Below are positions 11,410 through 23,032 of a DNA stretch of 64,000 nt, one piece after another. A model generated the notes under the pieces. The model was not told where the DNA came from and did no database searches. It saw nothing but the letters and a program-made list of their open reading frames with translations. How positions within the stretch are numbered: the stretch's first letter is position 1; each line of letters opens with the position of its first letter. Source of the stretch: Diadophis punctatus similis. Taxonomy: Eukaryota; Chordata; Lepidosauria; Squamata; Dipsadidae. A program made the position numbers and the translations under genes. The stretch spans positions 5,898,501 through 5,962,500 of the forward strand of contig JALIGW010000028.1 in the NCBI GenBank assembly GCA_023053685.1. Reading direction: 5' to 3'.

Positions 11410-12239
11410 TATGAAACAATGTCTTGCTGTTGACTCTAAAGAAGGTAGATGCTTCTATCTCCAGCATCTTCCTTTATCACTACTGCTCAGTGTAGGTCCC
11501 TCTTGTTTATCTAGGCAACTGCAATGACCTACAATGACCTTGGGTGAATGCCGGGATTTTATTCAAGGCATATACTGCTGGCATTCTTCATCCATCCCAG
11601 AATCACACATCTTGCCGCCATAAGGTTGCACAGCAGGACTTAGAGAAGTATTGACCAATAGACATTCTTACTGATAGATCATCTTTGACAAGTAGTCATA
11701 CTTCACAGAAAGGCCATACGAACAATTTCATATGTGTGGGTGGAAAATATGAATTGCATCATAAATTTGAAAAAAAAAAGGCAAGTAGAAGGGGGAAGTA
11801 ATTTTATGGAGATTTGTCCAAATCTTTCAATCCATTATTTTAAAGGAATTGGTGTTAACAGCCTAAAACTAGAACAGAAGGTTAGATTGAAACAGATCTC
11901 ATGTTAGATAACTATTTGGCCTCTTTGGCAGCACACAAAGAATAATTAGTACCAGGTGTTTACAGCATGGGCTTCATTCCTCAGTGCAAACTTTCCTATT
12001 TTATAATTTTGCCATATTATAAAAACCCATAATTTGCTATAAAATATTTCTTTTTATAATACATGTTAGATATATTTTCATGGTGAGATTATTATTATTT
12101 TTCTTTTAATTTGCTTAATCTCAAATATTGGTATAAAGCTATGAATCATTGTTTCATAAGATCCCATCTGTTGTTTCTCATCCAGCATAGGAACTTTCAA
12201 TGCTGAATTTTGATTGTGCATTGGAATCAATACTCCATT
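11410..12239. other. Intergenic, no supported feature
   Basis: No recognisable gene or repeat end. Confidence 0.45.
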
Positions 12240-12266
12240 GGAAGGGAGGGAGGGAGGGAGGGAGGC
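12240..12266 (+). repeat. (GGGA)n microsatellite
   Basis: About six GGGA units. Confidence 0.9.
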
Positions 12267-12314
12267 TTCTCAGCATTTACACTACAGTAAGTTCATAAAT
12301 ACATGAGTGGCATC

Positions 12315-12317
12315 TGC

Positions 12318-12356
<39 letters not shown>

Positions 12357-12435
12357 AGATCGATCGATCGATCGATCGATCGATCATCTATCGATCATCT
12401 ATTGATCTATCAATCATCTATCTATCATCATCTAT

Positions 12436-12500
<65 letters not shown>
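12315..12500 (+). repeat. Compound (CTGT)n-(ATCG)n-(TCTA)n microsatellite
   Basis: Three tetranucleotide arrays in succession, the last about 70 bp of TCTA (GATA on the other strand), a repeat type common in snake genomes. Confidence 0.95.
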
Positions 12501-12508
12501 ATCTAGAG

Positions 12509-12643
12509 CAGAGGTCTTCAAACTTGGCAACTTTAAGACTTGTGGACTTCAACTCCCAGAATTCTCCAGCCAGCATAGCTGGCTGGAGAATTCTGGGAGT
12601 TGAAGTCCACAAGTCTTAAAGTTGCCAAGTTTGAGGACCCCTG
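12509..12643. mobile_element. Palindromic hAT MITE (GGCAACTTTAAG family), full length 135 bp
   Basis: Starts CAGAGGTCTTCAAACTTGG and ends TTTGAGGACCCCTG; centre CAGCATAGCTGGCTGG. Perfect 8-bp duplication ATCTAGAG (12501-12508, 12644-12651). Inserted at the edge of a TCTA microsatellite. Confidence 0.95.
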
Positions 12644-12651
12644 ATCTAGAG

Positions 12652-14248
12652 TTTTGCCTGATACTGATGTCAAACATTATAATTATATTTGGGCCCTTTC
12701 TTTTATCTCGGTCCTTTCTTTCCCTGTTTTAAACACAGGAACAAAAACTGTCCTGCAGTCCTCTGGTTCTGTATTTATGTTCTATGATTTTTCAAACATT
12801 GCAAAAAGAGACTCAAAGATAACCTTCAAAAACTTATTCAAGACTCTCAAATGTAACTGATCTGCTGCTGGAGATTTAAACTAATCCATGGTAGTTAGGG
12901 GCTCTGTAGCCATTTTTACTTACAGTATTTTACTTACTCCTTATGTCAATTGTTATGGTTAGATCCAAATTCCAAACTCTTGTGGAAAAGATGGAAGCAA
13001 ACAACCATTTGAGGAAAAATGCTTTGTCTCCATCATATGTTACCGTCCCATTATCTTCTTCAAAGCAATGGATTTAACCCCTTCCTCCCCTTTTTTTCTT
13101 CTTTACATTTTTCCTTCCATTCCTAAATCCCTTTTGTCCTTTAGTGTTTCTTATTTTATTTCTGCAGATATTACCTACTTGCTGCCTTGCTTCCTTGATG
13201 ATTATATCAGATTTAAACCTATAAATATATTAAAATACTTCTGTCTTTCCTTTCCTTTAGGCATGAATATGTCTGGATCCAACCAATGTTATAGAAATAT
13301 GAAGAAAAATAAATTCAGACCAGTATCCATCACTATTCCTATGCTGACATTTATTTTGCTTTGTTGATGCTTAGAGTCTAGAGTAGCAAAAAGTTGAAAA
13401 TTGTCAGTGCAAAGGACACAACAGCTGACAATATCCCAGGCCAAGGACAAAGAAAAACCTTTTAAAAATTCTTCTCTTCATAGCTTTGTTATAGAACTTT
13501 GATGGATTATCCATTGCTGGTGTTGCTAAGTGACCAATGGAATTCATTCTTCTGAGGCTGTAGTGGTGTCACAGAGGGGGGTTATAATGTCATGAATTTG
13601 TCTCCATGTAGTGCTCTCCTTTTTGGTCCAGAGTACATATAGCTTTTCATATGACTGGAAATGTTGAGTTGAATCATTATCTGGGAAACTTTGTTTACCA
13701 AGATAGTACAACATTTGTGAAGTAACATTATTTCCCTGTTTCTAAAGCAAAAGATTTTAGAAATTATTAGGAGAAGCAGGGAAGGGGAATGGAAGAGAGA
13801 AAACTGACATTGGCAAATTTATCAATTTATTCATATATTCATTCATATATTCATTCATTTACACCACCCAATTTCCAGCCATTTGGGGCAGTTCACAAAT
13901 AAACTGTGAACTGCCCCAAACAACAAATGATACAATAATAAAAACAAAGAACAGAAGATGGCAAAAGATGGTAATTGATAGCAAAAAAAAAAGGCAATAG
14001 AAGAAGCAAATAGACACTGCCCCAGAAGTTGGGCACAAGCCATTTTAGTTTGTGTTATACATTATAACCTGACCAAGACATTTAAGAAGAATAAGTCTTC
14101 TATGAAAATAACAATTCATATAACATAAATACAAACCTTTCCTAGGCAGGTTTTAATAGAAGGGAGTTTCTCGATAGTTTAAATTGGGAAAAATATTTAT
14201 TTGATCTATTCATATGCAGCACTTCCCCAAGTCTCCCCAAACCTATGA
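12652..14248. other. Intergenic, no supported feature
   Basis: AT-rich. A (TTCA)n-like run lies at about 13826-13860 and a short palindrome CAGTTCACAAATAAACTGTG at about 13890. No gene is recognised. Confidence 0.45.
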
Positions 14249-14261
14249 CAATATTCTATAA

Positions 14262-14372
14262 CAGGGATCTCCAACCTTGGCAACTTTAAGACTTGTGGAC
14301 TTCAACTGCCAGAATTACTCAGTCAGCTTTGCAGTCCACAAGTCTTAAAGTTGCCAAGGTTGGAGACCCCTG
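14262..14372. mobile_element. Palindromic hAT MITE with inverted flanks
   Basis: Starts CAGGGATCTCCAACCTTGG and ends GGTTGGAGACCCCTG. The flanking octamers are TTCTATAA and TTATAGAA, reverse complements rather than direct copies, so the palindrome runs past the element ends. Confidence 0.85.
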
Positions 14373-14574
14373 TTATAGAATACTGTAGGGTAGAAATGTG
14401 GATTGTTTTCCACTAGCAGGGACAGTAGCAGAATAAAAAATTAGGCAAAAAATATAGACTGCCATACAGACAGAAATAAAGCCACAAATAATATCCTTCA
14501 AAAATTAACCTCAGACATTTCCATTTTTCTTTATATTCAGATTATTATGATTTCAGTTGCACCTCTCACACACC

Positions 14575-15630
14575 CAGGGGTGAAATGCTACCGGTTCGGA
14601 CCGGTTCGGGCATACTGGTAGCGGTGGCCACCGGTGGTTCATTGAATCGGTAGCGATGGCTGGCTCACCACGCCCCCAAACTGGTCCCTTGGTCGCCACT
14701 CGCTCGCCCTCGGCTCTCGGCTGCCTGCTGCCGCTGCTGCTCCTGGATGTCACCTGCCACCCGCTTGCCTCCCTCCCCAGTCCACGGCACCTGCACTCTG
14801 GCCCTATGCTGGCTAGTCTGATGTCATGCTGGAGCGCCAGCAGTCCAATGCATTGTGCATGTGCAGCAGCCACGGGACATCCCGGAGCAGCGGCACCGCC
14901 ACCGCCACCGCCACTCTCAGCCCTATAGCAGCAGCAGCAGAAGGTAAGGCCGATGCTGGCAGGTGGGGGGGAGGAAGACCCGCTGCGCTCATCCAAGGAG
15001 CCGCTTCAGAGGGACATGGTGAGGCTCGCTCACCTTTTGGGCGAGTCTGACGCGCGTCCATCCTGCGGGACCATCCCGAAAATGAAGCTTGCTTCCCCTT
15101 CCTTGGACGTGGCGAAAGGGTCTGGGCTCAGTGATGGAATTCGAGCCGCTCACCCGCCCACATGCACACGGGTGGCTCGGAGGAAGAGGTATCGTCAACA
15201 GTGGCAATGACATCTAGCCCTGTGGCAAGGTCCTAGAGTTCGAGAGGCTCCGTTCTGCAGGCCGGACATGCGACTGACTCCCCAAAGCCGTTTTTGCCTC
15301 AGACATTTTCTCTCCAGGACATGGCGGGCGAGAGAAAAAGAGCAAGGCAGAGCCCGGGAGGCTGCCGAGCAAAGAGCCGGAGAAGCCCGGTGGGTTCCTC
15401 TGCAGGCTGTGCCCACCTGCGAGGCTTGTGGGGGGGGGTAGCTTCCCATGAGGCTTCTAGCCCCTAACCTGGGAAAACACAAGCTGATCGTCATATCTTT
15501 TAAAAAACTTTTAAAGTTAAAAATGCTTTAAAAAATGCCCACCTAGTCATATGACACCCCCCCCACCAAGCCATGCCCACTAAACCATGCCCACAGAACC
15601 ATTGGCAAAAAAAATTATATTTCACCACTC
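14575..15630. mobile_element. hAT-like element, CAGGGGTGAAATGC ends, 1056 bp
   Basis: Starts CAGGGGTGAAATGCTACCGG and ends near TATATTTCACCACTC; perfect 8-bp duplication CACACACC (14567-14574, 15631-15638). The interior is GC-rich with tandem CCGCCACC and no intact open frame. The shorter relative at 22127-22364 shares both ends. Confidence 0.88.
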
Positions 15631-15717
15631 CACACACCCCTTCTTTTTTCTCTCATAGTCCTTCTAGTCTTCTGTCTATCTTTTTTGATTTAGATCAATA
15701 ACAACTGAGCAAACAAC

Positions 15718-15981
15718 TTGTTAGTCATGAGGGTCACTGACCTCTTGCCTCTATTTTTTCTTTTCTGGATTATGTTGCTCTGTTGTTTTGCAAACGTGAA
15801 AGACAAAAATGAAGGCATGCATCCAGGCCATCAAAATAAGCTACACAGAGTGGACCTTGTAGATCATACACATATATTAGAAATAAATCTAAGAAACTTA
15901 AAGTTACATCACCTCCCAATAGACTACATTGTAAATAGAGCGTGCAGAATTTTGGAAACAGCAAGAATTTACTATGATTGA
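15718..15981 (+). other. Unrecognised 87-codon open frame
   Basis: Starts with a hydrophobic stretch (LLPLFFLFWIMLLCCFA) resembling a signal peptide. No family is recognised, and no splice sites or promoter support it. AATAAA lies about 65 bp downstream. Probably chance or an old repeat. Confidence 0.15.
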
Positions 15982-16592
15982 ACTTTGGGTGTACGATTTA
16001 CCTTTCAAAGTATTGCTGCAAATGCTATTGCTGTGTGAGGTAAGAACAATAAATATATTTGAACTCTGCTCTGCACTGCATGTGTTTTCTAAGAATTTCC
16101 ATGTGTGAGATCAACAAAGATACTGCTGTATAATAAAACCTTTTGCTGGACAGACTAACAGTATTTTAGGCTTTTGATTAATAGACATGACTTATACTAT
16201 TCTAAGAATGAGTATCAGATGAACTCTGTTGCATGAGACTAACAACCAATCACACCATACATTATGTCTCTGATATGGCCAATCAGATACCTACAATATG
16301 GTCTCCTATTTTATTATTCCAAATTTGCTATATTCTAAAGGATGTGATACAGGAAACCAGGTTATTAATCCATCTAGTCCAACTCCATGCACTCAAAATG
16401 ATAGTGGTTTTCCAAGATTTCATGTAGAGATCTACCACTAGACCTTCTACCAGCTCTTTCTTCTGAAAGTTCAGATGCTGTGAAGGACTGAACTTAGAAG
16501 TTTTTAAACTGTATGGCAGGCATGAGTGTTCTAGGAGATTTAAAGAGTCCTAATTCTTCTAAATGAAAATGTAAATTTAAATTTAAAATTTT

Positions 16593-17150
16593 AAGTGACA
16601 ACCATTTGTCTGAAATGGTATAGGGCAGTGATGGCGAACCTTTTTTTCCTCGGGTACAAAAGTGCACATGCACACGCTATTGCGTGTGTGCATGTGCCCA
16701 CACCCATAATTCAATGCCCCCCATGCCCCCCAACCCCTGCGCATGTGCGCATGACACCCCCGCGCTGCCCTGCCCCCATGCATGCATGCACGACCCTCCC
16801 CCGCTCCCCAAATTCTGGTGGGCCTGGTAGACCCATTTTTCACCCTCCCCAGGCTCCAGAGGCTTCCCTGGAGCCTGGGGAGGATGAAAACTGCCTCCCT
16901 CACCTCCCTGGAGACACTCCAGAGGCAGAAAATGCCTTCCCAGAGCCTCCCCATGAGCCAAAAATCAGCTGGCCAGTGCGCACATGTGCGCTAGAGCTGA
17001 GCTATGGCAACAGCTCGTGTGCCGGCAGATATGGCTCTGCGTGCCACCTGTGGCACACATGCCATAGGTTTGCCATCATGGATATAGGGTCTCCTGCTTG
17101 AGCTCCAAGGTCAATGTCCCTTCCAACTCTATTACGCAAGTACAAAGCAA
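16593..17150 (+). mobile_element. CR1 LINE 3' tail, interrupted by a hAT MITE
   Basis: CCATTTGTCTGAAATGGTAT precedes the MITE; GGGTCTCCTGCTTGAGCTCC and CCTTCCAACTC follow it. This is the CR1 3' end seen intact at 57900-58010. Confidence 0.8.
16626..17081 (-). mobile_element. hAT MITE (CAGTGATGGCGAACCT family) in CR1 tail
   Basis: Ends CAGTGATGGCGAACCT and TTTGCCATCATGG; duplication GTATAGGG/ATATAGGG (7 of 8). It is the reverse complement of the copy at 63306-63754, which I take as the plus orientation. Confidence 0.88.
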
Positions 17151-17502
17151 TGATACGTTCCATTTCTGAAGTGACGTTTATTGTTTTGAAATGGCAGATT
17201 CCAGTTCATAATTTCAGTGTTGCTCATACACGGATATATACTAATAGCTTACATTTGGAATCCTCTGCTTACATCATCATATGATCACCAGGGAGCAAAT
17301 TTCCCGCAAGTATTATGGTTGCGCCTTGCCCTGGAAGAATCCAATGACTTCAGAGGAGATTTTTGAAATAGCTAATGTTTTTACATGATGACATGGCCTC
17401 CACTTCAAGTAATCATAGTAACTGTACATAGTTATAATAAAAAGCAGATACTTGAAACAATGTCTTTTCAAATGTTGTATTACAAACCTATGCAATCCCA
17501 AC

Positions 17503-17816
17503 CAGAGATGGGTTCCTCCTGGTTCGCACCGGTTCTAGAGAACCGGTTGTAAACTGGTGGTGACGTCACGGAGCCGGTTGTGTCGGTGCCGGTCCGTGGA
17601 TGCCGCCATCTCTTTTTTATTATTATTATTTTGTTGCTGGTTTTTGCTTCTGCGCATGCTCAGAAGCTGAGTTTTCAGCACTGCATATGCGTCGCCATCT
17701 TGTTTTTGGCTTTTTTGGCTATTTTTTGCTTGTTTTTGCTGAGTTTTAGGCACTGCGCATGCGCGCAGCGTGGGAAGAAGCAAACCGGCGGCAAGATAAG
17801 TTAGAACCCACCCCTG
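17503..17816. mobile_element. hAT-like MITE (GGTGGGTT family), 314 bp
   Basis: Ends CAGAGATGGGTTCCTCC and TTAGAACCCACCCCTG; perfect 8-bp duplication ATCCCAAC (17495-17502, 17817-17824). It carries an NRF1-like TGCGCATGCGCG at 17754-17765. Confidence 0.93.
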
Positions 17817-17824
17817 ATCCCAAC

Positions 17825-18294
17825 ATATCTCTGTTTAAGGACCATATATAAGTGTTGAACTATTTAATGGCCCAAGATTTGATCCAAAATGGTAAAGAGC
17901 TCCAGGGTAAATGAATATGCCATAATTTTATTTATTTAAAATATTTATAGTTTATACAGACAAACCTGTGGGGAGTACAGTCCATAAAAGACAAAACAAT
18001 AAAAACAAGTAAAATAAAGAAATAAATAACTTAACACATATGATAATAAACAAACATTTCTAACAGAGAGAAATTGAAAAGATAAAAAGGTTTGATCAAG
18101 CTGTAAATGCTAATTCCCAAATGCAAAAGCACAAAGGCAGATAATATCACCATTAGCTTGGCTTCCAGAAAAATAACATTGCTATGCAAGAGAACCACAA
18201 CAGAAATGACTTTCTCCTATATCATTACCAAATGTGCCTTTCCCTGCTGTGGTCAATCTTAACTTTTGGAAAGGCCCATACTAGCAGAGCTGTT
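17825..18294. other. Intergenic, no supported feature
   Basis: AT-rich. Sequence near 17925-18060 (TTTATAGTTTATACAGAC, poly-A-rich runs) may be an old repeat that I cannot name. Confidence 0.4.
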
Positions 18295-18302
18295 CTCTAT
18301 AG

Positions 18303-18403
18303 CAAGGATTCCCAATCTTGGCAACTTTAAGACGTGTGGACTTCAACTCCCAGAATTCCCCAGCCAGCATAGGTCTTAAAGTTGGCAAGATTGGGAAATC
18401 TTG
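18303..18403. mobile_element. Palindromic hAT MITE (GGCAACTTTAAG family)
   Basis: Starts CAAGGATTCCCAATCTTGG and ends ATTGGGAAATCTTG; perfect 8-bp duplication CTCTATAG (18295-18302, 18404-18411). The right half is shortened. Confidence 0.9.
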
Positions 18404-18984
18404 CTCTATAGTATCAGGATATTAAACTACTAAGGGTCGTAAACAACATTAGTAATATGTTAAAGTTAAACTGGTAATGTATATAGATCTACAGGAGGCA
18501 ATTCTTTTAAGACCAGAGTTCAGTGCTTTCCAAAAGGTATTTCAGATAAGAGCCTTGCTATCAGGTTTTACCTCCACTGAATTCCAGCTCACCTTAAAGG
18601 GCAGACTCACTTAGAGTATTTTACAGGATCCAAATGGATAATTAACAGAGAGTGAATTACTGGAGCCAAGATATTTCTATTCAGGAAAGATTGCAAACAC
18701 CAAGAAAGACCCAGTTGGCCAAATGAACTCTGGCCCTCTGATGCCCCAAAGTCAATTATATATCCAGCACTGCACTGAGGCTGGAAACCTGCTTCTTTAG
18801 AGGTATTGCTGTCCCAAGCAGAATTAGAGTGTAATCTACTTTGTGGATCCATGACCTTCCAGGCCAAATGGTCTCTGTCATGTTTGCCCTCATCTAACCC
18901 ATCACAACACAGAGAACTAGTCTAACAGCATCTCTTCTGGCTGTGATTATTTAAAAAAAGAGCTAAATGTAATGAACGTAATGT

Positions 18985-19115
18985 AATGCCTACCGTCCCT
19001 GTCTTTCTGTCCTATTGTCTAAATTTACCTATACATATTTTACTTTTGTTTATGTTTATATCATACGTTATCTTGTACACATGTTGACAAAATAAATAAA
19101 TAAATAATAAATAAA
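18985..19115 (+). mobile_element. LINE 3' tail (same family as 27690-28320)
   Basis: CCTACCGTCCCTGTCTTTCT, then TTACCTATACATATTTTACT, then TCTTGTACACATGTTGACAA followed by (AATA)n, matching the tail of the longer copy downstream. Confidence 0.7.
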
Positions 19116-19789
19116 ACGTATCAGGGGCACCCACTCACAAATTATTGGAAGATTCTTAGATATTTATGACCCAGTAGCTTCATATGTCTAAATGTTAAAT
19201 CACAAGTTTAAACCACAGCTTAGCAACTATGGGGTCCTGAAGTCAACCCCAAAGACTACATTCTGAAATCGATCATAAAGGAAGGAACAAAAACACTGAA
19301 GAACAATACATTTTGCTCCCTCAGAAAATCAGTTCAACAGGAATGTGATGGTACAAAAAGCTCCTGAAAAATCCAGTAGAATCAACAGAATCACAATGTC
19401 TTTATCCTGAGTAATAGGATTACATGTCCACAACTAGCCAAGAATGGTTATACCTAATCCATATCCATCAAGAAGTTCTGGAACTGATTAGCTACTGTCT
19501 ACTTGAGCACTTTGTCTAAAAAAAAGGTATTTACAAAAGTAAGGTCTCAAGTAACACTAGGCCCATACTCTTTAGGAACAAGAGATTTTAGTTTCAAAAT
19601 AATGAGGAATCAGCCTTAATAGAATGAGGCATTTACCATTTTCTGGATCAATCTACCCCTCAGTTAGATCTTAGACACCTAAGATCTCAGTTAAAGAGAA
19701 TATATGTAGCTCAGGATTGAACTGTGGAGTCCTTGGTGCTCTCTGAGTTTGATTGCTTGCTTGCAGATCTTTCATTACCAAACTACTGT

Positions 19790-20165
19790 ACATAACAGGG
19801 TTGGCCTGCTACGGGTTCCGTTGGCTAGACAATGTCAGCTGGCGGGCCCATGGGCGAGGGCCTTCTCTGTTGCGGCCCCTATTTTGTGGAATCAGCTACC
19901 CCCTGAGATCCAGACTATCCCCACCCTATTGGCCTTCAGGAAAGCTGTGAAAACCTGGCTTTTCCGGCAAGCCTGGGCCTAATAGATAATAGATGTAGGC
20001 CCATGATTGTGTAAATGACTGAGTGCTATTAATGTTTTTATTGTGTTTTTAGCCATGTTTTTAAATTGTTTTATATTGATATTGTTTATATTGTTTATAT
20101 TGTTGTTAGCCGCTCAGAGTCCCTGCTGAGTTGAGCGGCATACAAATATAAGTAATAAATAATAA
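19790..20165 (+). mobile_element. LINE reverse-transcriptase C-terminus and 3' tail (L2/CR1-like)
   Basis: The frame at 19799-19980 encodes ARQCQLAGPWARAFSVAAPI then LWNQLPPEIQTIPTLLAFRK, typical of the end of CR1/L2-group LINE ORF2. The tail ends GCCGCTCAGAGTCCC...GGCATACAAATATAAGTAATAAATAATAAA. Severely 5'-truncated. Confidence 0.75.
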
Positions 20166-20288
20166 ACACTGAACATCTGTAAGCAAACAACCAACTCAGA
20201 AAGCACCAATGATTCCACAGGAAGAATCCTAATAGCATCTCACAAGGTGATCTTAAAGCTTCAGTCTGCAGCCAGGTATATGACAAGA

Positions 20289-20630
20289 CAGGTAGTCCTT
20301 GATTTACAACCATTTGTTTAGTGGCCATTCAAAGTTACAACAGCACTGAAAAAGTGACCTATGACTGTTTTTCACACTTATGACCATTGTAGCATCATCA
20401 TGACCAAGGCACTTGGCAACTGGCATGTACTTATGACCTTTCTAGCTGGCTTCCGACAAGCGAAGGCCATGAGGGAAGCCAGATTTGCTTAACAACAACA
20501 TGATTCATTTAAGAATCACATGATTCACTTAACAACTGTGGTAAAAATGGGGTGCAACTCACTTAACAATTGTCTTGTATAGCAATGGCAATTTTGGGTT
20601 CAATTGTGGTCGTAGGTCGAAAATTACCTG
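20289..20630. mobile_element. Non-autonomous DNA element, CAGGTAGTCCTTG ends
   Basis: Starts CAGGTAGTCCTTGATTTACA and ends GGTCGAAAATTACCTG. Second copy of the family at 2296-2692. Confidence 0.7.
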
Positions 20631-21255
20631 TATATTAATAGTTTCTCCCATGATTTTTTGTTTGTTTCTACTATAATTCTGTTGAAAAGTTCCAGGCCTT
20701 TAAACTTAATAGGTAACAGAACAAACATCTGGGAAAAACCTCTAACGTTGCTATTTTTAAAAATTATGTTTAAGTACTGTTTTACACAACAATTCTATTT
20801 CTTTCATGTTGTTTCTTTTATTGGCTTTGTTCTAGTGTTGTTTTCCTCATTTGTTCACATAGTTTGGGTTTCAAATTATCCTGAAAATGTGATTGCCTCA
20901 CAATTCCTGTGAATGTTAAATTATAACACAGTTTAAAAAAAAAATCTAAACGAGTCTGAATAAAGTTCAGTTTGGGCATCTGGAAAAATAGAGCCGTACT
21001 AGGAAAATCTATCATGTATATACTAAATTGAACTTATTTCTAAAGTAGTAAGAGATGTGAGAGATGCATTCATTAAAATGTGAGCTTACTAGAAAACTAT
21101 TCAACATACAACTGGGCTGAGAAGATCAGAGCCAACATTCCACTAGGCAATGTGGCAACTTTCTTAGGCAGATGATGCTGGGAGAAGCAGCTGAAGGGAA
21201 CACAGACTGTTTCCACCATTTTTCCAGGGTATCCTTACTAATTCTCTGGGGGGAA

Positions 21256-21580
21256 CAGAGGTGGGTACCTCCCGGTTCGGACCGGTTCACCCAAACTGGT
21301 AGCAAGCCGCTGGTGATGTCACGGTGACGTCACGGAACCGGTTCTGTCGGTGCCAGTCCATGGACGCCATCTTTTTTTTGAATTTTTTTTGGAGGGGAGA
21401 TTTTTTTCCAGTTTTTTTTTCTTCTGCGCATGCACAGAAGCCGAGTTGCCGGCACTGTGCATGCGTCGCCATCATGTTTTTGGCTCTTTTTTTGGATATT
21501 TTTTTAAATTTTTCGGCACTGTGCATGTGCGCGGCCATGCGGCATGGGAGGAAGCAAACTGGCAGCGAGGTAAGTTAAAA
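21256..21580. mobile_element. hAT-like MITE (GGTGGGTT family), damaged right end
   Basis: Starts CAGAGGTGGGTACCTCC; the interior matches 17503-17816 and 54174-54509. The right end stops at GGTAAGTTAAAA without the terminal CCCACCCCTG. CTGGGGGGGA there resembles the left flank CTGGGGGGAA, suggesting that a short deletion removed the tip but left the duplication. Confidence 0.75.
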
Positions 21581-22126
21581 CTGGGGGGGAGGATGTCATA
21601 CACTCTGCATCCCCTGGTAACTATTAGGAATGATGGAGAAAAATGTCCTATCCCTAATTCTGAAGTAACATTCTAATGCCAGGTCTTTGTTTCTGAGCAA
21701 AGGTATTGGACTAAAAGTTATTCTTTAAAAAAGATAAACTGCTTAAAACTATATCTCTGATAGATTTGCAATGGCTACGCAAGAATTTTGGACTTACATT
21801 TTCATCAGCATAATTTCCCATTCCTTAAATTCTGGATTTCAGATCAAAATCCTAATAATTGCTGATTCTCAGTTCAAATACCTGAGCTCACAGAATTTAA
21901 TTCTGAGTGTATGGTGTTTAATGCCACTGTTCTTTTTGACACTTTTTGACACAGGCTTTTGTCTATGAGAAACTCCAGACACTGAGCATGTAAGATGAAA
22001 TGGAAATATAAGTTTGTGATTTCAATATTTGAAGTTTTACAGAACAACCTGGTGAATGTGTATGTTACAAATCTTTCCAAAACAAATGTTTGTTCTCCTC
22101 ATCCTATAAACTCTTGCATCCTCAAT

Positions 22127-22364
22127 CAGGGGCGAAATGCTACCGGTTCGGCCCAGTTCGAGCGTACCGGTGGCGGCCGGTGGTCCAGAGAACCGGTAGC
22201 GACAGCAACGTGAGGCTCTGCCCACCCACCTGGATGCCATTTTTGTTTTTTAACCCTCTGCGCATGCACAAAGCCTTCTGCGCATGCGCAGAGGGTGAAA
22301 AGGCATGCACGTGCAATCACGCAACTTCCGAACCTGTAGGGAAGGTAAGTAGATTTCACCGCTG
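22127..22364. mobile_element. hAT-like MITE, CAGGGGCGAAATGC ends, 238 bp
   Basis: Starts CAGGGGCGAAATGCTACCGG and ends AGATTTCACCGCTG; the flanks near ATCCTCAA/ATCCTCAT form an 8-bp duplication. A perfect TGCGCATGCGCA lies at 22279-22290. Short relative of 14575-15630. Confidence 0.85.
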
Positions 22365-22444
22365 ATCCTCATACAATGAGCACACAGCTGTAACTTGCAA
22401 AAATTAAATTCATTTTAAACTGTTATTAAATTATTATATTGTTT

Positions 22445-22545
22445 AGTTGTTCTTTAAATGTTGTACACCGCTCTGAGTCCCCAGGGAGTAGGGCAGCATA
22501 TAAGAACACTAAAATAAATAAATAAAATAAATAAATAAATAAACT
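22445..22545 (+). mobile_element. LINE/SINE 3' tail fragment
   Basis: TTGTACACCGCTCTGAGTCC, GGCAGCATATAAGAACAC and (AATA)n match the tail type of the LINE at 19790-20165. Confidence 0.6.
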
Positions 22546-22911
22546 TTACAGAGAAATACATGAATAGGAAGTGTTTATATATATTTTTTAAAATTCAATT
22601 AGCATGCTCCATGAACCCTCATTCTTTCCCCATATTCTATTATACAACCAATGGATGGATAAATTATTACAAGATTTGTCTATGGGTAGAAGCAAAAAAA
22701 TAAATAAATCAGAGAAACAAGTCACCATTTTCAAAAATGAAAAGGTAAAATGGATTTCATTTTATAGGGTAAAATGTTATAATGGAGATAATTATTATAA
22801 TGTATGTGAGTTTAGAACAAACAATAGAATGACTGGAGTACAGTACCCATTTGGAGACAACATAGTGGTACAAGTAACAACCTTTTAACCACATTTTTAA
22901 AAGCTTTATAC

Positions 22912-23032
22912 CAAAGGTCTTCAAACTTGGCAACTTTAAGACTTGTGGACTTCAACTCCCAGAATTCTCCAGCCAGCATAGTTGGGAGTTGAAGTCCACA
23001 AGTCTTAAAGTTGCCAAGTTTGGGGACCCCTG
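22912..23032. mobile_element. Palindromic hAT MITE (GGCAACTTTAAG family)
   Basis: Starts CAAAGGTCTTCAAACTTGG and ends TTTGGGGACCCCTG; duplication CTTTATAC/TTTTATAC (7 of 8). Confidence 0.88.

Noticed and set aside
15718..15981. Possible small secreted protein gene
   Set aside because: A hydrophobic start alone is weak; no homology, promoter or splice context supports it. Kept only as a low-confidence entry.
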